A stretch of 64,000 nt of DNA from Kordia zhangzhouensis (GCF_001005305.1 NZ_LBMH01000012.1:1-64000), one strand, 5' to 3'. Shown: positions 21,829 through 31,848, numbered from the stretch's first letter. The notes: a model not told the origin generated them from the letters alone. A program made the numbers and translations.

Positions 21829-24297
21829 TTACATAAAACCACCACCACCTTCTTTTACATCTTTGTCACGTTGCTTACGTGATTTTGCTCTGTATTTTCC
21901 ACCTCCAAAGCGATATGATAAACTCACATTTACAGTATTACTTTCCCAGCTAAATGAACCTACTTGACGGAAAGGTCTTTGTCCATCAAATCCGAATTCC
22001 ATTGTATTGAAAATATCATTGTAATTCACGCTAATAGTTCCGTTTCCTTCAGCAAAGGCATAACGAGCACCAATGTTTACAAAATACATAGGTTCCATTT
22101 TAAACTGAATACCTTGTACGCTTCCTCTGTAAAATCCAAATGCAGATAAGCTTAATTTTTTAGTTACCCTAAAGTTATTAAACATTCTAAAGTTCCACGC
22201 TTCATTGTCTACTTCTACAGTTTCACGAACAATATTGTCCACCGTAGCCACATCTGTTGGAGCATTTAATGATTCTGTGATTCCTTTTTGCGTCTGCGAG
22301 AAAAAGTCAAAACTTGTATTAAAACTCCACCAACTTGTAGGTCTAAAATTACTTGAGATTTCAATTCCGTAGGCAGAAGTATTGTCAAAGTTATCATGAG
22401 TTAAAATCAATCGGCTTAAGTCAGTTTGATCTACAAAAACGGCTCTGTTGATTTCATCTTCGATAATTCTATAAAAAACACCTCCAGTAACAGTTCCTTT
22501 ATTACCAAGCTTACGTGTGTAATTCAATTCCATAGAGTTGGTAAATTGCGGTTGTAAGTTGATATTTCCATAAGAAGTTATCAATGGAGTACTCCACTCT
22601 CTAATTGGGTTTACTTGTCCAATTCCCGGACGGTCAACACGTCTGCTATAGCTTAATTGATACGAATTTTTTTCTGACGGATTATAGGTGAAAAATGCTG
22701 AAGGATATACCTGAGTGTAATCATTTTCAAAAATAATGTTGGTTTCATCATTCGAATTTACTTCTCTTGATAGTGCATTCGCATCGACTTGAACAGTTTC
22801 GGCACGAAGTCCTAATTGATACGACCATTTTTCATATTGTTTTCCATATGTTGCATACAAAGAATAAATATCTCTGCTGTAGTCAAAATCAGTACTTGGA
22901 GTTCTACGTAAAGTTCCCATTTCATTGAATGAAAACCCTGTTGATTGGTAATCAATGTTCGAATTGAATAAACGTGCTTCTGCACCAAGTTCTAATTTAG
23001 CTTTGTTTTTTAATGGACGTACATAATCTAAGTTAATGGTAGTGCGGTTTCTATCCGTATCTGTTTCATCAATATAGTCAGGAAATGTATTAGCACCAGA
23101 AAAAGTAAAATCAAAGACATCATCTGCATCAAACGTATTATAATCTACTTCTAATTCAATATTGTGGCCTTCTTCATCAATATCGTATTTATAGTTAAAG
23201 TTATATTGAGATGATAAGTTGTCATTCTTAGCTAAGAAATATTGAAAGTTGTTAAATTGTGGATCGTCGTAAAAAAATACATTTGTCGTTCCGTCATTTT
23301 TACTATCCGATATATTTTGATTGGTAAAGAAAGAGATTGTATTCTTTTCATTCAAATAAATATCCATTCCAACTTTAAAAAGGTGCGTCTTACGATTGTC
23401 TAAGAAACTGAAAATTTGTTCAGAATTTTCATCTACTCTAAAAATATTACCATCGTTGGCATTTTTAGAAATATTATTGGCATAGTTTCCAAAAATATTG
23501 AATTTACCATTGCGATAATTCATATCGATTGAGCTATTGAATTTAGCTTCGCGCTCACGTGTCAATCCAATATTTACATTTCCATTGAAACCAATATTAA
23601 CGTTTTTGTGTAATACAATATTGATAATTCCACTCATTCCTTCAGGGTTGTACTTTGCGGAAGGATTGGTAATCAATTCTATTTTTTTAATTGAATTAGA
23701 AGGTAATTGCTTCAATAATTGTGCAGCAGGAATTGTAGAAAGCTTTCCATCAACCATTACGCGTACGTTTTGGTTTCCTCGTAAGCTAATAGCGCCTGTT
23801 TGCTGATCAACATTCACAGAAGGTAAATTGTTCATAATATCAGAAGCAGTAGGTCCGCTAGTAACTAGGTCTTTACCTACAGTAATTACTTTTCTGTCAA
23901 CTTTTTGTTCTATCGTTGTACGTTCAGCAACGACTTCTACTTCATTAAGAGTTGTGGCACTTTCGGCAAGTGAAATTGTTCCTAAAGAAACGGTTTTATT
24001 ATCGTTGGTAATCGTCGCTTCTTTGGAAATTGTTTCGTAACCGATAAATTGAATATCAATAATAATTGCTACAGCAGGAATATTATTGATAGAAAAATTT
24101 CCGCCATCATCAGAAATCGCTCCTGTTAATACCTTTTGGTCAGCTTTTGATTTGATTACGATTGTTGCATACGGAATAGCTTCATTAGTAGTAGCGTCAA
24201 TGACTTTTCCTTGTACAGTTCCGATTTTAGGGGCAGTGTTCTGCGCATGTAAGACAATGCCTAGCATTAACATGCATAGGGAGAATAGTTTTTTCAT
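21829..24297 (-). CDS. TonB-dependent receptor-like outer-membrane protein
   Basis: An 822-residue outer-membrane protein with a signal peptide ending LHAQ. Domains: a carboxypeptidase-regulatory-like domain about 25-115 (GTVQGKVIDATTNEAIPYAT), a plug about 120-220 (GPTASDIMNNLPSVNVDQQTG, SLRGNQNVRVMVDG), then a barrel of the outer-membrane beta-barrel-3 type with repeated YxxGx strands. It lacks the terminal aromatic of a classical TonB receptor and ends in KDVKEGGGGFM, a Gly-rich tail usual for this group. No SusD partner or substrate gene is adjacent, so the ligand is unknown. Monocistronic. Confidence 0.9.
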   Translation of the reverse strand: MKKLFSLCMLMLGIVLHAQNTAPKIGTVQGKVIDATTNEAIPYATIVIKSKADQKVLTGAISDDGGNFSINNIPAVAIIIDIQFIGYETISKEATITNDNKTVSLGTISLAESATTLNEVEVVAERTTIEQKVDRKVITVGKDLVTSGPTASDIMNNLPSVNVDQQTGAISLRGNQNVRVMVDGKLSTIPAAQLLKQLPSNSIKKIELITNPSAKYNPEGMSGIINIVLHKNVNIGFNGNVNIGLTREREAKFNSSIDMNYRNGKFNIFGNYANNISKNANDGNIFRVDENSEQIFSFLDNRKTHLFKVGMDIYLNEKNTISFFTNQNISDSKNDGTTNVFFYDDPQFNNFQYFLAKNDNLSSQYNFNYKYDIDEEGHNIELEVDYNTFDADDVFDFTFSGANTFPDYIDETDTDRNRTTINLDYVRPLKNKAKLELGAEARLFNSNIDYQSTGFSFNEMGTLRRTPSTDFDYSRDIYSLYATYGKQYEKWSYQLGLRAETVQVDANALSREVNSNDETNIIFENDYTQVYPSAFFTYNPSEKNSYQLSYSRRVDRPGIGQVNPIREWSTPLITSYGNINLQPQFTNSMELNYTRKLGNKGTVTGGVFYRIIEDEINRAVFVDQTDLSRLILTHDNFDNTSAYGIEISSNFRPTSWWSFNTSFDFFSQTQKGITESLNAPTDVATVDNIVRETVEVDNEAWNFRMFNNFRVTKKLSLSAFGFYRGSVQGIQFKMEPMYFVNIGARYAFAEGNGTISVNYNDIFNTMEFGFDGQRPFRQVGSFSWESNTVNVSLSYRFGGGKYRAKSRKQRDKDVKEGGGGFM

Positions 24298-24443
24298 GTA
24301 ATTAGTTCGTTTTTATTTTTTGACTGATGAATTCGCAATTTCACGAATCATGCATACTTGACGAGATATTACAAGGTATGTTACGTTCTTTAACAACTTT
24401 TAACATATTTTAACAATTAAGAGCCTAACAGCTCAAAATTGAT

Positions 24444-24451
24444 TAAATTTG
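24444..24451 (+). promoter_or_regulatory. TAnnTTTG -7 element upstream of the CoA-binding protein gene
   Basis: TAAATTTG, an exact match, 54 nt before the TTG start. A small hairpin (TGCTTT/AAAGCA) lies in the 5' leader just after it. Confidence 0.5.
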
Positions 24452-24505
24452 TATGCTTTTTACCAGAAAGCATTCACTCAAATCGTAACTAAATACTATA
24501 ACTAA

Positions 24506-24862
24506 TTGAAAACACTTGTGTTAGGTGCTTCTTTAAAGCCGCATCGTTTTTCGCATAAAGCGGTAGCTAAACTTGCTTCTAAAGGATATGAAGTAGTTGC
24601 TTTTGGATTAAATGAAGGAGAAATTAATGGAGTGACTATTGATACAAAACTGAAAGAATATAATGATATTCATACAGTTACATTGTACATGAATCCGAAC
24701 AGGCAACCCGATTTTTACGAATATATTCTTTCGTTACAACCGGAACGTGTTATTTTTAATCCTGGAACTGAAAATCCTGATTTTTGCAAAATGTTACAAG
24801 AGAAAGAAATCAAATGTGAGGTTGCTTGCACATTAGTAATGTTAGCGTCGAATCAATATTAG
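24506..24862 (+). CDS. CoA-binding domain protein (YccU-like)
   Basis: A 118-residue Rossmann-like protein of the CoA_binding_2 family. Visible signatures are the N-terminal nucleotide-binding loop [16 protein letters not shown], the strand ending TVTLYMNP and the late [13 protein letters not shown]. The start codon is TTG: the first strand begins immediately after it and no ATG or GTG fits. Members bind CoA; their metabolic role is unclear. Its 3' end overlaps the 3' end of the convergent sodium symporter gene by 21 bp. Confidence 0.85.
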   Translation: MKTLVLGASLKPHRFSHKAVAKLASKGYEVVAFGLNEGEINGVTIDTKLKEYNDIHTVTLYMNPNRQPDFYEYILSLQPERVIFNPGTENPDFCKMLQEKEIKCEVACTLVMLASNQY

Positions 24863-26350
24863 ACCCAAAAACGTCAACAATCCGTTAATAGGTAACAATT
24901 CATACCCGAATTGATAAAACGTTTCTTTTGAAAGTTTTACAGCTTCTGTCATGTTGGCAACATCAGCAGTAAAATACGTGTAATAAGCTCCAAAATTTGC
25001 TAAAAGATATGTAGCAGCAATTGAAATTCCGGTTACAATCCACACTTTTTTGTCACGTATATGGTAATTGGTGAAAATTCCAAAAGCAAATAACCCTAAC
25101 AAAGGACCATAGGTATATCCTGCAATAGTAAGGAGGCTGTCAATAACACTTTTATTGCTCAAACTGTTGAAGATAATTACTACAATAATTAGTACAATAG
25201 ACATGGAAATATGCACCATTTTTCGAATGTTTTTTTGTGTGTTTGCTGGCTTTTTTTCAATATCAAGGAAATCTACAGAAAACGAAGTTGTCAATGAAGT
25301 CAATGCAGAATCGGCACTTGAGTAGGCAGCAGCAATTAATCCTAATAGAAAAACGATTGCGAGCGAAACTCCAAGAGTTCCTTTTATTGCAATTTCAGGA
25401 AATAACAGGTCAGTTTTAGCTTTTCCATCCATCAAAGGGACTGCCATATTTTCTTGTGCAGCATACATGAATAACAACGCACCTAATAGTAAAAAAATAA
25501 AATTCACCACTACCAGCACAATACTAAAAGTAACCATGTTCTTTTGGGCATCGCCCAATGTCTTACAAGTTAGGTTTTTTTGCATCATATCTTGATCTAA
25601 TCCAGTCATACAAACGGCAATAAATAATCCTCCTAAAAATGATTTTAGAAAATAATTTTTTGCCATTACATCTTCTGTAAACCATATTTGACTATAGTCT
25701 TTTAGCGTTTCTGAAGATAAAAATTCACCAAAGCTCATGTTCAAATCACCTAAAATTAAATACATAGCTACGCCAACAGCAATTAACATAAATAGAGTTT
25801 GCAAGGTATCTGTCCACACAATAGTTTTAATTCCGCCACGAAATGTATATAGCCAAATTAATAAAATAGAAAGTGTTACTGTTAATGCAAAAGGAACTCC
25901 TAATGCATCAAAAACATAGCGTTGTAATACAATAGCAACCAAATACAAACGGAAGGAAGCGCCGAGAATTCTAGAAATCAAAAAGAAAAAAGCCCCGGTT
26001 TTATAACTCACCACACCGAAACGATTTTCCAAATACTGATAAATAGAAGTTACGTTCAACCGATAATAAATAGGCATCAATACATACGCAATAATGAAAT
26101 ACCCAACCAAATATCCAAAAACGACTTGCATGTAGCTAAATTGTGAAGCGTGTACCCAACCAGGTACTGAAATAAACGTTACACCCGAAAGTGATGCGCC
26201 AATCATTCCAAAAGCAACTACATACCAAGGTGATTTTCGAGAGGCTTTAAAAAAAGTTTCGTTGCTATCATCTTTTCCTGTGAAATAAGAAATCAAAATT
26301 AAAACGCCAAAATAACCAGCGATGAGTAGTAAAATATGAATCGGTTGCAT
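24842..26350 (-). CDS. Sodium:solute symporter (SSS family)
   Basis: A 502-residue membrane protein with about 13 transmembrane segments and the LeuT-like SSS pattern: [18 protein letters not shown] near 50-67, YQYLENRFG near 103, [16 protein letters not shown] near 170, and [18 protein letters not shown] near 345-362, which contributes to the sodium site. The family carries sugars, amino acids, vitamins or sialic acid with sodium; the substrate here is not evident and no catabolic gene is adjacent. Divergent from recR; its 3' end overlaps the CoA-binding gene. Confidence 0.92.
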   Translation of the reverse strand: MQPIHILLLIAGYFGVLILISYFTGKDDSNETFFKASRKSPWYVVAFGMIGASLSGVTFISVPGWVHASQFSYMQVVFGYLVGYFIIAYVLMPIYYRLNVTSIYQYLENRFGVVSYKTGAFFFLISRILGASFRLYLVAIVLQRYVFDALGVPFALTVTLSILLIWLYTFRGGIKTIVWTDTLQTLFMLIAVGVAMYLILGDLNMSFGEFLSSETLKDYSQIWFTEDVMAKNYFLKSFLGGLFIAVCMTGLDQDMMQKNLTCKTLGDAQKNMVTFSIVLVVVNFIFLLLGALLFMYAAQENMAVPLMDGKAKTDLLFPEIAIKGTLGVSLAIVFLLGLIAAAYSSADSALTSLTTSFSVDFLDIEKKPANTQKNIRKMVHISMSIVLIIVVIIFNSLSNKSVIDSLLTIAGYTYGPLLGLFAFGIFTNYHIRDKKVWIVTGISIAATYLLANFGAYYTYFTADVANMTEAVKLSKETFYQFGYELLPINGLLTFLGLILIRR

Positions 26351-26495
26351 ACTTATATGTTTTCAGAAGTTGCAAAATACAAACTTCTATGTCTTTTTTT
26401 AACTGAATCACAAAAAGATTGGGAAAAATAAATAGAACCACATAAAGAACATTTAAAACCTTTAACAGAACATCAATTTCAAAAATAAAAAACTG

Positions 26496-26503
26496 TAAAT
26501 TTG
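26496..26503 (+). promoter_or_regulatory. TAnnTTTG element directly before recR
   Basis: TAAATTTG ends only 4 nt before the recR ATG. A transcript from it would have essentially no 5' leader, suggesting leaderless translation. Confidence 0.55.
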
Positions 26504-26507
26504 CCAT

Positions 26508-27128
26508 ATGGAATTCTCCTCAAGACTTTTAGAAAATGCGGTCAATGAAGTATCGCAATTGCCTGGTATCGGAAAACGGACAGCGCTGCGTTTGGTGTTA
26601 CATTTGTTACGTCAACCAGAAAGTCAAACGTTACATTTAGCAAATGCTTTGAAAGACTTGCGATCAGAAATCAAGCATTGCAAGAATTGTCATAACATTT
26701 CGGACGTAGATATTTGTGATATTTGTATAAATGACAACCGCCGGCAGGACATAATTTGCGTAGTAGAAGACATTCGTGATGTTATGGCGATAGAAAGTAC
26801 TGCTCAGTACAAAGGTTTGTATCATGTATTAGGAGGGAAAATTTCTCCATTAGATGGTGTTGGACCGCATAATTTGACCATCACTAGTTTGGTAGAAAAG
26901 GTGCAAAACGGAAAGGTAAAGGAAATCATTTTTGCTTTGAGCTCTACGATGGAAGGTGATACGACCAATTTTTATATCTACAAACAAATTGAGAGCTACA
27001 ACGTAAAAACATCTACAATTGCTCGTGGAATTGCTGTTGGTGACGAGTTAGAATATGCAGATGAGGTAACTTTAGGTAGAAGTATTGTCAATAGAGTTCC
27101 GTTTGAAAACTCTTTGAAAAGTTCATAA
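26508..27128 (+). CDS. recR: Recombination protein RecR
   Basis: A 206-residue DNA-binding protein of the RecFOR pathway, which loads RecA at gaps. Order: helix-hairpin-helix about 10-35 ([17 protein letters not shown]), zinc finger with Cys58, Cys61, Cys70 and Cys73, Toprim domain about 81-170 ([28 protein letters not shown]), and a Walker-like C-terminus ([18 protein letters not shown]). Normal length; the start matches that of RecR elsewhere. The next gene begins 12 bp downstream, so glycosyltransferase and recR are probably co-transcribed. Confidence 0.97.
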   Translation: MEFSSRLLENAVNEVSQLPGIGKRTALRLVLHLLRQPESQTLHLANALKDLRSEIKHCKNCHNISDVDICDICINDNRRQDIICVVEDIRDVMAIESTAQYKGLYHVLGGKISPLDGVGPHNLTITSLVEKVQNGKVKEIIFALSSTMEGDTTNFYIYKQIESYNVKTSTIARGIAVGDELEYADEVTLGRSIVNRVPFENSLKSS

Positions 27129-27140
27129 ATCATTCGTGTT

Positions 27141-28289
27141 ATGAAACTTTCAGTCATCATTCTCAATTATAATGTACGCTATTTTTTGGAAGCTTGTATC
27201 AAAAGTGTGCAAGCGGCTATTTCCAACTTAGATGCAGAAATTATTGTTATAGACAACAATTCACCAGATGATAGTTGTGCTATGATGCGAGAAACTTTTC
27301 CGAAAATAGTATGCATCGAAAATAAAGAAAATGTTGGTTTTGCAAAGGCAAACAATCAAGCGGTGCAACATGCCCAAGGCGAGTATATATGTATTCTAAA
27401 CCCTGATACTATTGTTGCCGAAGATACATTTGTTCAACTGTTGTCGTTTGCAAAAAACACAAAAAATCTAGGAAGTATAGGATGTAAATTAATCGACGGA
27501 CGCGGAAAATTTCTACCAGAAAGTAAACGAAATATTCCCACTCCAAAAGTTTCCTTAAAAAAAATCTTAGGAAGTAAAAATTCAGGATATTATGCAAACC
27601 TGCATGAAGATGCTATTGGAAAAGTTGATATTCTTGTAGGCGCTTTTATGTTCATGAAAAAATCGGTATATGAATCTGTTGATGGTTTTGATGAAGATTA
27701 TTTTATGTATGGAGAAGATATCGATTTATCTTATAAGATTAAAAAAGCAGGTTTTCAAAACTACTATTACGGAAAAACCACAGTAATTCATTACAAAGGA
27801 GAAAGTACGTTAAAGGACAAAACCTATGCAAAGCGTTTTTATGGAGCTATGCAGTTATTTTATAAAAAACATTTTCAGCGTAATATTATCTATGATATTG
27901 TGGTGGCGCTTGGCGCGAAATGGATTCCGTTCCTATCAAAAGGTGAAACCAATACAATCAAACAAATCCATTCCTATATTTTTATTAGCGATTCGGAAGA
28001 ACGTTTCAAGCAAGTTTCACTCTGCTATCATGAAAAAAAAGGAGTTCGCATCGAAAATTTAGATCATTTTTTTAGTGAGCTAAAAAAGAACAAAACGGCT
28101 GAAATTGTACTAGATACTCATTTCATAGACTATAAATCCTGTATTCAAATCTTTGAAAAACAACTTGGATATTACAAAATATTATCAAAAAACAGTACTT
28201 TTATCCTCGGTAGTGATTCGTCCAAAAATAGAGGAGAAGTTTGGCTACTGAGTGCTAAAAAGAAGTATGTTAATAAAGAATTAAATTAA
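27141..28289 (+). CDS. Family 2 glycosyltransferase
   Basis: A 382-residue inverting glycosyltransferase of the GT-A fold. The N-terminal strand SVIILNYNVRYFLEACIKSV, the nucleotide-sugar motif DNNSPDDS near 38, GFAKANNQAVQHAQG and the metal-binding ILNPDT near 90-95 are clear; YFMYGEDIDLSYKIKKAGF contains the acidic acceptor-side motif. This resembles rhamnosyl- or galactofuranosyl-transferase-like enzymes acting on cell-surface glycans. The last 130 residues (after about 250) are less typical. Follows recR by 12 bp; no other polysaccharide genes nearby. Confidence 0.92.
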   Translation: MKLSVIILNYNVRYFLEACIKSVQAAISNLDAEIIVIDNNSPDDSCAMMRETFPKIVCIENKENVGFAKANNQAVQHAQGEYICILNPDTIVAEDTFVQLLSFAKNTKNLGSIGCKLIDGRGKFLPESKRNIPTPKVSLKKILGSKNSGYYANLHEDAIGKVDILVGAFMFMKKSVYESVDGFDEDYFMYGEDIDLSYKIKKAGFQNYYYGKTTVIHYKGESTLKDKTYAKRFYGAMQLFYKKHFQRNIIYDIVVALGAKWIPFLSKGETNTIKQIHSYIFISDSEERFKQVSLCYHEKKGVRIENLDHFFSELKKNKTAEIVLDTHFIDYKSCIQIFEKQLGYYKILSKNSTFILGSDSSKNRGEVWLLSAKKKYVNKELN

Positions 28290-28365
28290 AAATAATTCAA
28301 TAAAAAATCATATTATTTAGTATTTTCGCAATCTCAAAATAAAATAACATCTTTAGATTAAGGAT

Positions 28366-29709
28366 ATGGCAAAATTTGAACTAAAACTTCCTCAAATGGG
28401 AGAGAGTGTTGCAGAGGCAACAATTATATCATGGCTTAAAGAAGTTGGCGATACAATTGAAGCTGACGAAGCAGTATTAGAAATTGCAACCGATAAGGTT
28501 GATTCTGAACTGCCAAGTGAAGTAGATGGTGTTTTAGTTGAAAAACTATTTGAGGTTGACGATGTAGTGCAAGTAGGGCAAACCGTTGCTATTATTGAAA
28601 TTGCTGGAGAAGGAAGTGCTGTAGAAGAAACAAAAAAAGCAAATGATGCTTCAACACCAGAAGTTAAAGTAGGAGGAGAACCTGCTGAAGCAGAATTGGC
28701 AGCACAAGCAGTGGCAAAAGCCAAGGAAACAGTATCCAATGACTTTTCAACTACTGAAAAATTCTATTCGCCATTAGTTAAGAATATAGCAAAAGAAGAA
28801 GGAATCTCTGTTGCAGAACTTGATGCAATACAAGGAACAGGAAAAGATGGAAGAGTTACAAAAAATGATATTCTTGCATATGTGAAAGATGGTAAAAAAG
28901 CACAGCCTGTAATAGAAGCTCCAAAAGCAGCTATACAAGAAGCAGTAAAAACAGTAGCAACTTCAAAGTCTACTCAAGCGACTCCAGTTTCAGTAAACGG
29001 AGGAGATGAAATTATTGAAATGACGCGTATGGGGAAACTTATTGCGCATCATATGGTGGCATCAGTGCAAACTTCGGCTCACGTTCAAAGCTTTGTAGAA
29101 GTAGATGTGACAAAAATATGGAACTGGCGTAAAAAAATGAAAACTGCTTTTGAGCAACGTGAAGGAGAAAAATTGACGTTCACGCCAATTTTTATGGAAG
29201 CTGTAGCAAAAGCATTAAAAGATTTTCCAATGATGAATATTTCTGTAGAAGGAGATAACATCATTAAAAAGAAAAATATCAACCTTGGAATGGCAGCTGC
29301 CTTACCAGACGGAAATTTAATTGTTCCTGTTATTAAAAATGCAGATCAACTGAACTTAGTAGGAATGGCTAAAGCTGTAAATGATCTTGCAGAAAGAGCA
29401 AGAGCCAACAAGCTAAAACCAGACGAAATACAAGGAGGAACTTATACTGTAACCAATGTAGGAACATTTGGAAGTATTATGGGAACTCCGATTATCAATC
29501 AACCACAAGTTGGAATCTTAGCGTTAGGAGCAATTCGTAAAGTGCCTGCAGTTATTGAAACTCCTGAAGGTGATTTTATTGGCATCCGTTACAAAATGTT
29601 CTTATCACATTCTTACGATCACCGAGTAGTAAATGGAGCTCTTGGAGGACAATTTGTTAAACAAGTAGCAGACTATTTAGAAGCGTGGGATAGCAATAGA
29701 GATATCTAA
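28366..29709 (+). CDS. Dihydrolipoamide acyltransferase (E2) of a 2-oxoacid dehydrogenase
   Basis: A 447-residue E2 core subunit that passes acyl groups from lipoyl-lysine to CoA, most like branched-chain or pyruvate complexes. Domains: one lipoyl domain 1-80 with Lys44 in EIATDKVDSE; an Ala/Glu/Lys linker; a peripheral-subunit-binding domain about 126-165 (VKNIAKEEGISVAELDAIQG); a catalytic domain from about 210. The catalytic motif reads SYDHRVVNGALGG, with His419 as expected but Asn423 where Asp is usual (DHRxxDG). I recall this variant in other flavobacterial E2s. E1 and E3 genes are not adjacent. Monocistronic with a strong terminator. Confidence 0.92.
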   Translation: MAKFELKLPQMGESVAEATIISWLKEVGDTIEADEAVLEIATDKVDSELPSEVDGVLVEKLFEVDDVVQVGQTVAIIEIAGEGSAVEETKKANDASTPEVKVGGEPAEAELAAQAVAKAKETVSNDFSTTEKFYSPLVKNIAKEEGISVAELDAIQGTGKDGRVTKNDILAYVKDGKKAQPVIEAPKAAIQEAVKTVATSKSTQATPVSVNGGDEIIEMTRMGKLIAHHMVASVQTSAHVQSFVEVDVTKIWNWRKKMKTAFEQREGEKLTFTPIFMEAVAKALKDFPMMNISVEGDNIIKKKNINLGMAAALPDGNLIVPVIKNADQLNLVGMAKAVNDLAERARANKLKPDEIQGGTYTVTNVGTFGSIMGTPIINQPQVGILALGAIRKVPAVIETPEGDFIGIRYKMFLSHSYDHRVVNGALGGQFVKQVADYLEAWDSNRDI

Positions 29710-29726
29710 AAATAGTAAACTAAATA

Positions 29727-29760
29727 CAAAAAGAGCTTTCATTTGAAAGCTCTTTTTGTA
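29727..29760. terminator. Bidirectional terminator after the E2 gene
   Basis: AAAAAGAGCTTTC and GAAAGCTCTTTTT pair around an ATTT loop with A/T runs on both sides, between convergent genes. Confidence 0.9.
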
Positions 29761-29808
29761 TAAAAATAAGTTTTCACGTTTTAGGATGATTTGATAAAAA
29801 AATACAAT

Positions 29809-30447
29809 TTATTGTTTTAACATTTCTACAAAAGAAATCAGGTTCAATCCTTCGTGTAATTCACCTTTAACAATAGCAATAGGAATAGAAGAAATAAGTA
29901 CATCCCTACGTTTCATTTTAGAAATAGTATTCCAAAAAAACTCTTTATATCGTTCATTTTCTGAAATATTGAAGACTTTGTGTTTGATGCGATTGACTAA
30001 AAGCATCTCTGCCAACTTTTCACATTTAGCGCATTCATCTTTAGTGAAAATGATTGTTTCTCCACGATCAATCACATACTCAAGATCTTTCCAGCTATCA
30101 ACTTTCATTTCAATGTGAATTTCCTGTAATTGATTTTCTACAGAGTGAAAATATGTATACTCAGGAGTTACATTTTTTAGTGGAATAAGGACAGTGAGTA
30201 ATACTTTTTGTTGTGCAGGTACTTTTTTGATTACAGGCCGATAACTGCTTTTTCGAAATCCGTTTCCGCTTACCTTAAAAAATACTTCTTTTGTAACTTT
30301 TGTGTGATTAATAGCATAAAAGGAAATCTTTTTTTGATCCTTTACTTCTACAATTTCTACAGATAACTCTTGTGCTTGTACACAAAAAACATTTGAAACA
30401 CAGCAAAAAAGCACTAAAAGAAAATAATTATACAAACAGTTTTTCAT
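29809..30447 (-). CDS. Exported protein with a glutaredoxin-like domain
   Basis: A 212-residue protein with a signal peptide of about 26 residues (ending FCVQAQ). Residues 27-120 are beta-rich and unfamiliar (VFFKVSGNGFRKS, VLLTVLIPLKNV). From about 125 a thioredoxin/glutaredoxin-like fold follows: ETIIFTKDECAKCEKLAEML with CxxC at Cys139 and Cys142, later SSIPIAIVKGE with the cis-Pro. It is probably a periplasmic thiol-disulfide protein, but the partner is not evident. Two short Cys-rich spots in the signal region (FCC, FC) are unusual. Confidence 0.75.
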   Translation of the reverse strand: MKNCLYNYFLLVLFCCVSNVFCVQAQELSVEIVEVKDQKKISFYAINHTKVTKEVFFKVSGNGFRKSSYRPVIKKVPAQQKVLLTVLIPLKNVTPEYTYFHSVENQLQEIHIEMKVDSWKDLEYVIDRGETIIFTKDECAKCEKLAEMLLVNRIKHKVFNISENERYKEFFWNTISKMKRRDVLISSIPIAIVKGELHEGLNLISFVEMLKQ

Positions 30448-30543
30448 GAGATACTACACAATCGCGTTAAAATCTAGTTTTAAACTAGAAAATAGTTTTA
30501 TTTGCTCTGTAATAATGGTAAATTTACTGTTTTAAACAAAACA

Positions 30544-31317
30544 ATGGAATTAAAGCTAAAAAAACCTGTCTGCTTTTTTGATCTTGAAACTACTGGAATA
30601 GAGGTTGCTAATGACAGAATTGTAGAAATATCAATACTTAAAGTATATCCAAACGGAAATAAAGAGAGCAAAACTTGGTTGGTAAATCCAGAAATGCCTA
30701 TTCCTCCAAGCGTTTCTGAAATTCATGGAATTACTGACGAAAAAGTAGCGAATGAGCCAACTTTCAAACAGCTATCCAAAGAAATATTCAGCATGATTAA
30801 AGATTGTGATTTAGCTGGATACAACTCTGACCGATTTGATATTCCATTATTGGCAGAAGAATTATTGCGAGCAGACATTGATTTTGATATGAAAAACAGA
30901 GTTTCTGTTGATGTTCAAACCATTTTTCATAAAATGGAAAAAAGAACGTTGGCTGCAGCGTATAAATTTTATTGTGGAAAAGAGTTAGAAGGAGCACATA
31001 GCGCTGCTGCTGATACAATGGCAACTTATGAAGTATTAAAATCGCAACTTGAACGCTATGAAGAATTGGAAAATGACATCAAGAAGTTGAGCGAGTTTAC
31101 CACGAGAAAAAAAATGGCAGATTTTGCAGGCTTTATTTTGTTTGATAAAGATAATGACGAGATTTTTTCTTTTGGGAAACACAAAGGAAAAAAAGTAGAA
31201 AAAGTATTAGAAGAAGAACCAGGTTATTTCGGTTGGATTCTTAATGCAAATTTTCCATTATATACAAAAAAAGTACTCACTGCAATTAAGTTACGAAAAC
31301 TGAATACAAAATTTTAA
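30544..31317 (+). CDS. DEDDh 3'-5' exonuclease (DnaQ-like) with DUF3820-like tail
   Basis: A 257-residue protein resembling the proofreading subunit of DNA polymerase III. The exonuclease domain (1-170) has Asp13 and Glu15 in FFDLETTGIE, GYNSDRFDIPLL near 97, and the HxxxxD pair His152/Asp157 in GAHSAAADTMATYE. After about 185 a separate small domain contains FSFGKHKGKKVEKVLEEEPGYFGWIL, like the DUF3820 module that also occurs alone elsewhere in this window. Start chosen at MELKLKK, where homology begins. Such proteins probably trim nucleic acids in repair rather than replicate. Confidence 0.88.
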   Translation: MELKLKKPVCFFDLETTGIEVANDRIVEISILKVYPNGNKESKTWLVNPEMPIPPSVSEIHGITDEKVANEPTFKQLSKEIFSMIKDCDLAGYNSDRFDIPLLAEELLRADIDFDMKNRVSVDVQTIFHKMEKRTLAAAYKFYCGKELEGAHSAAADTMATYEVLKSQLERYEELENDIKKLSEFTTRKKMADFAGFILFDKDNDEIFSFGKHKGKKVEKVLEEEPGYFGWILNANFPLYTKKVLTAIKLRKLNTKF

Positions 31318-31326
31318 TCGCTAAAA

Positions 31327-31755
31327 ATGATTTTGAGGAAGTCTACCATATTGCTCATCACATTTTTAAGCATGCAAATCTTGTGTGCGCAAAAAAACAT
31401 GTCAGGAACCATTCTCAATCAAGAGACAATGGAACCTGTCACACATGCTCATATAATCATTCCGTCCGAAAAAAGAGAAACAACTGCCAATAGTAAAGAA
31501 CAGCTTGAATTTACTGTGCTAAATCAATGGATTGGAAAAACACTTGCAACTAGTTGTGTAGGCATTGAAGACAAAAACGTGCAAATAATTCGAGCAAAAG
31601 GGATGATGTTACACATGAAACCTTCGGTAGAATTTTTAAGTACAGTACAGCTATCCAATACTAAAAAGGAAAAACAGCAAAAATCAATTCCTTTCGAGGA
31701 AAACGAAGGCGAATCATTTTCTTATTATCTGTTGGGTAACGGTTGGAAAAAGTAG
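31327..31755 (+). CDS. Secreted protein with a single carboxypeptidase-regulatory-like domain
   Basis: A 142-residue protein with a signal peptide (MILRKSTILLITFLSMQ, ending LCAQ). The mature part begins NMSGTILNQETMEPVTHAHI, the start of a CarboxypepD_reg-like domain, which here stands alone instead of preceding a TonB receptor barrel. Residues 100-142 are Lys/Glu-rich and end GNGWKK. It may be a decayed or minimal surface protein; no catalytic residues. It starts 9 bp after the exonuclease stop, so it is co-transcribed with that gene. Confidence 0.7.
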   Translation: MILRKSTILLITFLSMQILCAQKNMSGTILNQETMEPVTHAHIIIPSEKRETTANSKEQLEFTVLNQWIGKTLATSCVGIEDKNVQIIRAKGMMLHMKPSVEFLSTVQLSNTKKEKQQKSIPFEENEGESFSYYLLGNGWKK

Positions 31756-31848
31756 GAAAATTAAAAATGCCAGAAAATAGCTTTTCAAAAAATCAAATTG
31801 TAGCACTGGCACTCAAGGTACAATTGACAAACTAAAAAAATACAAAAG

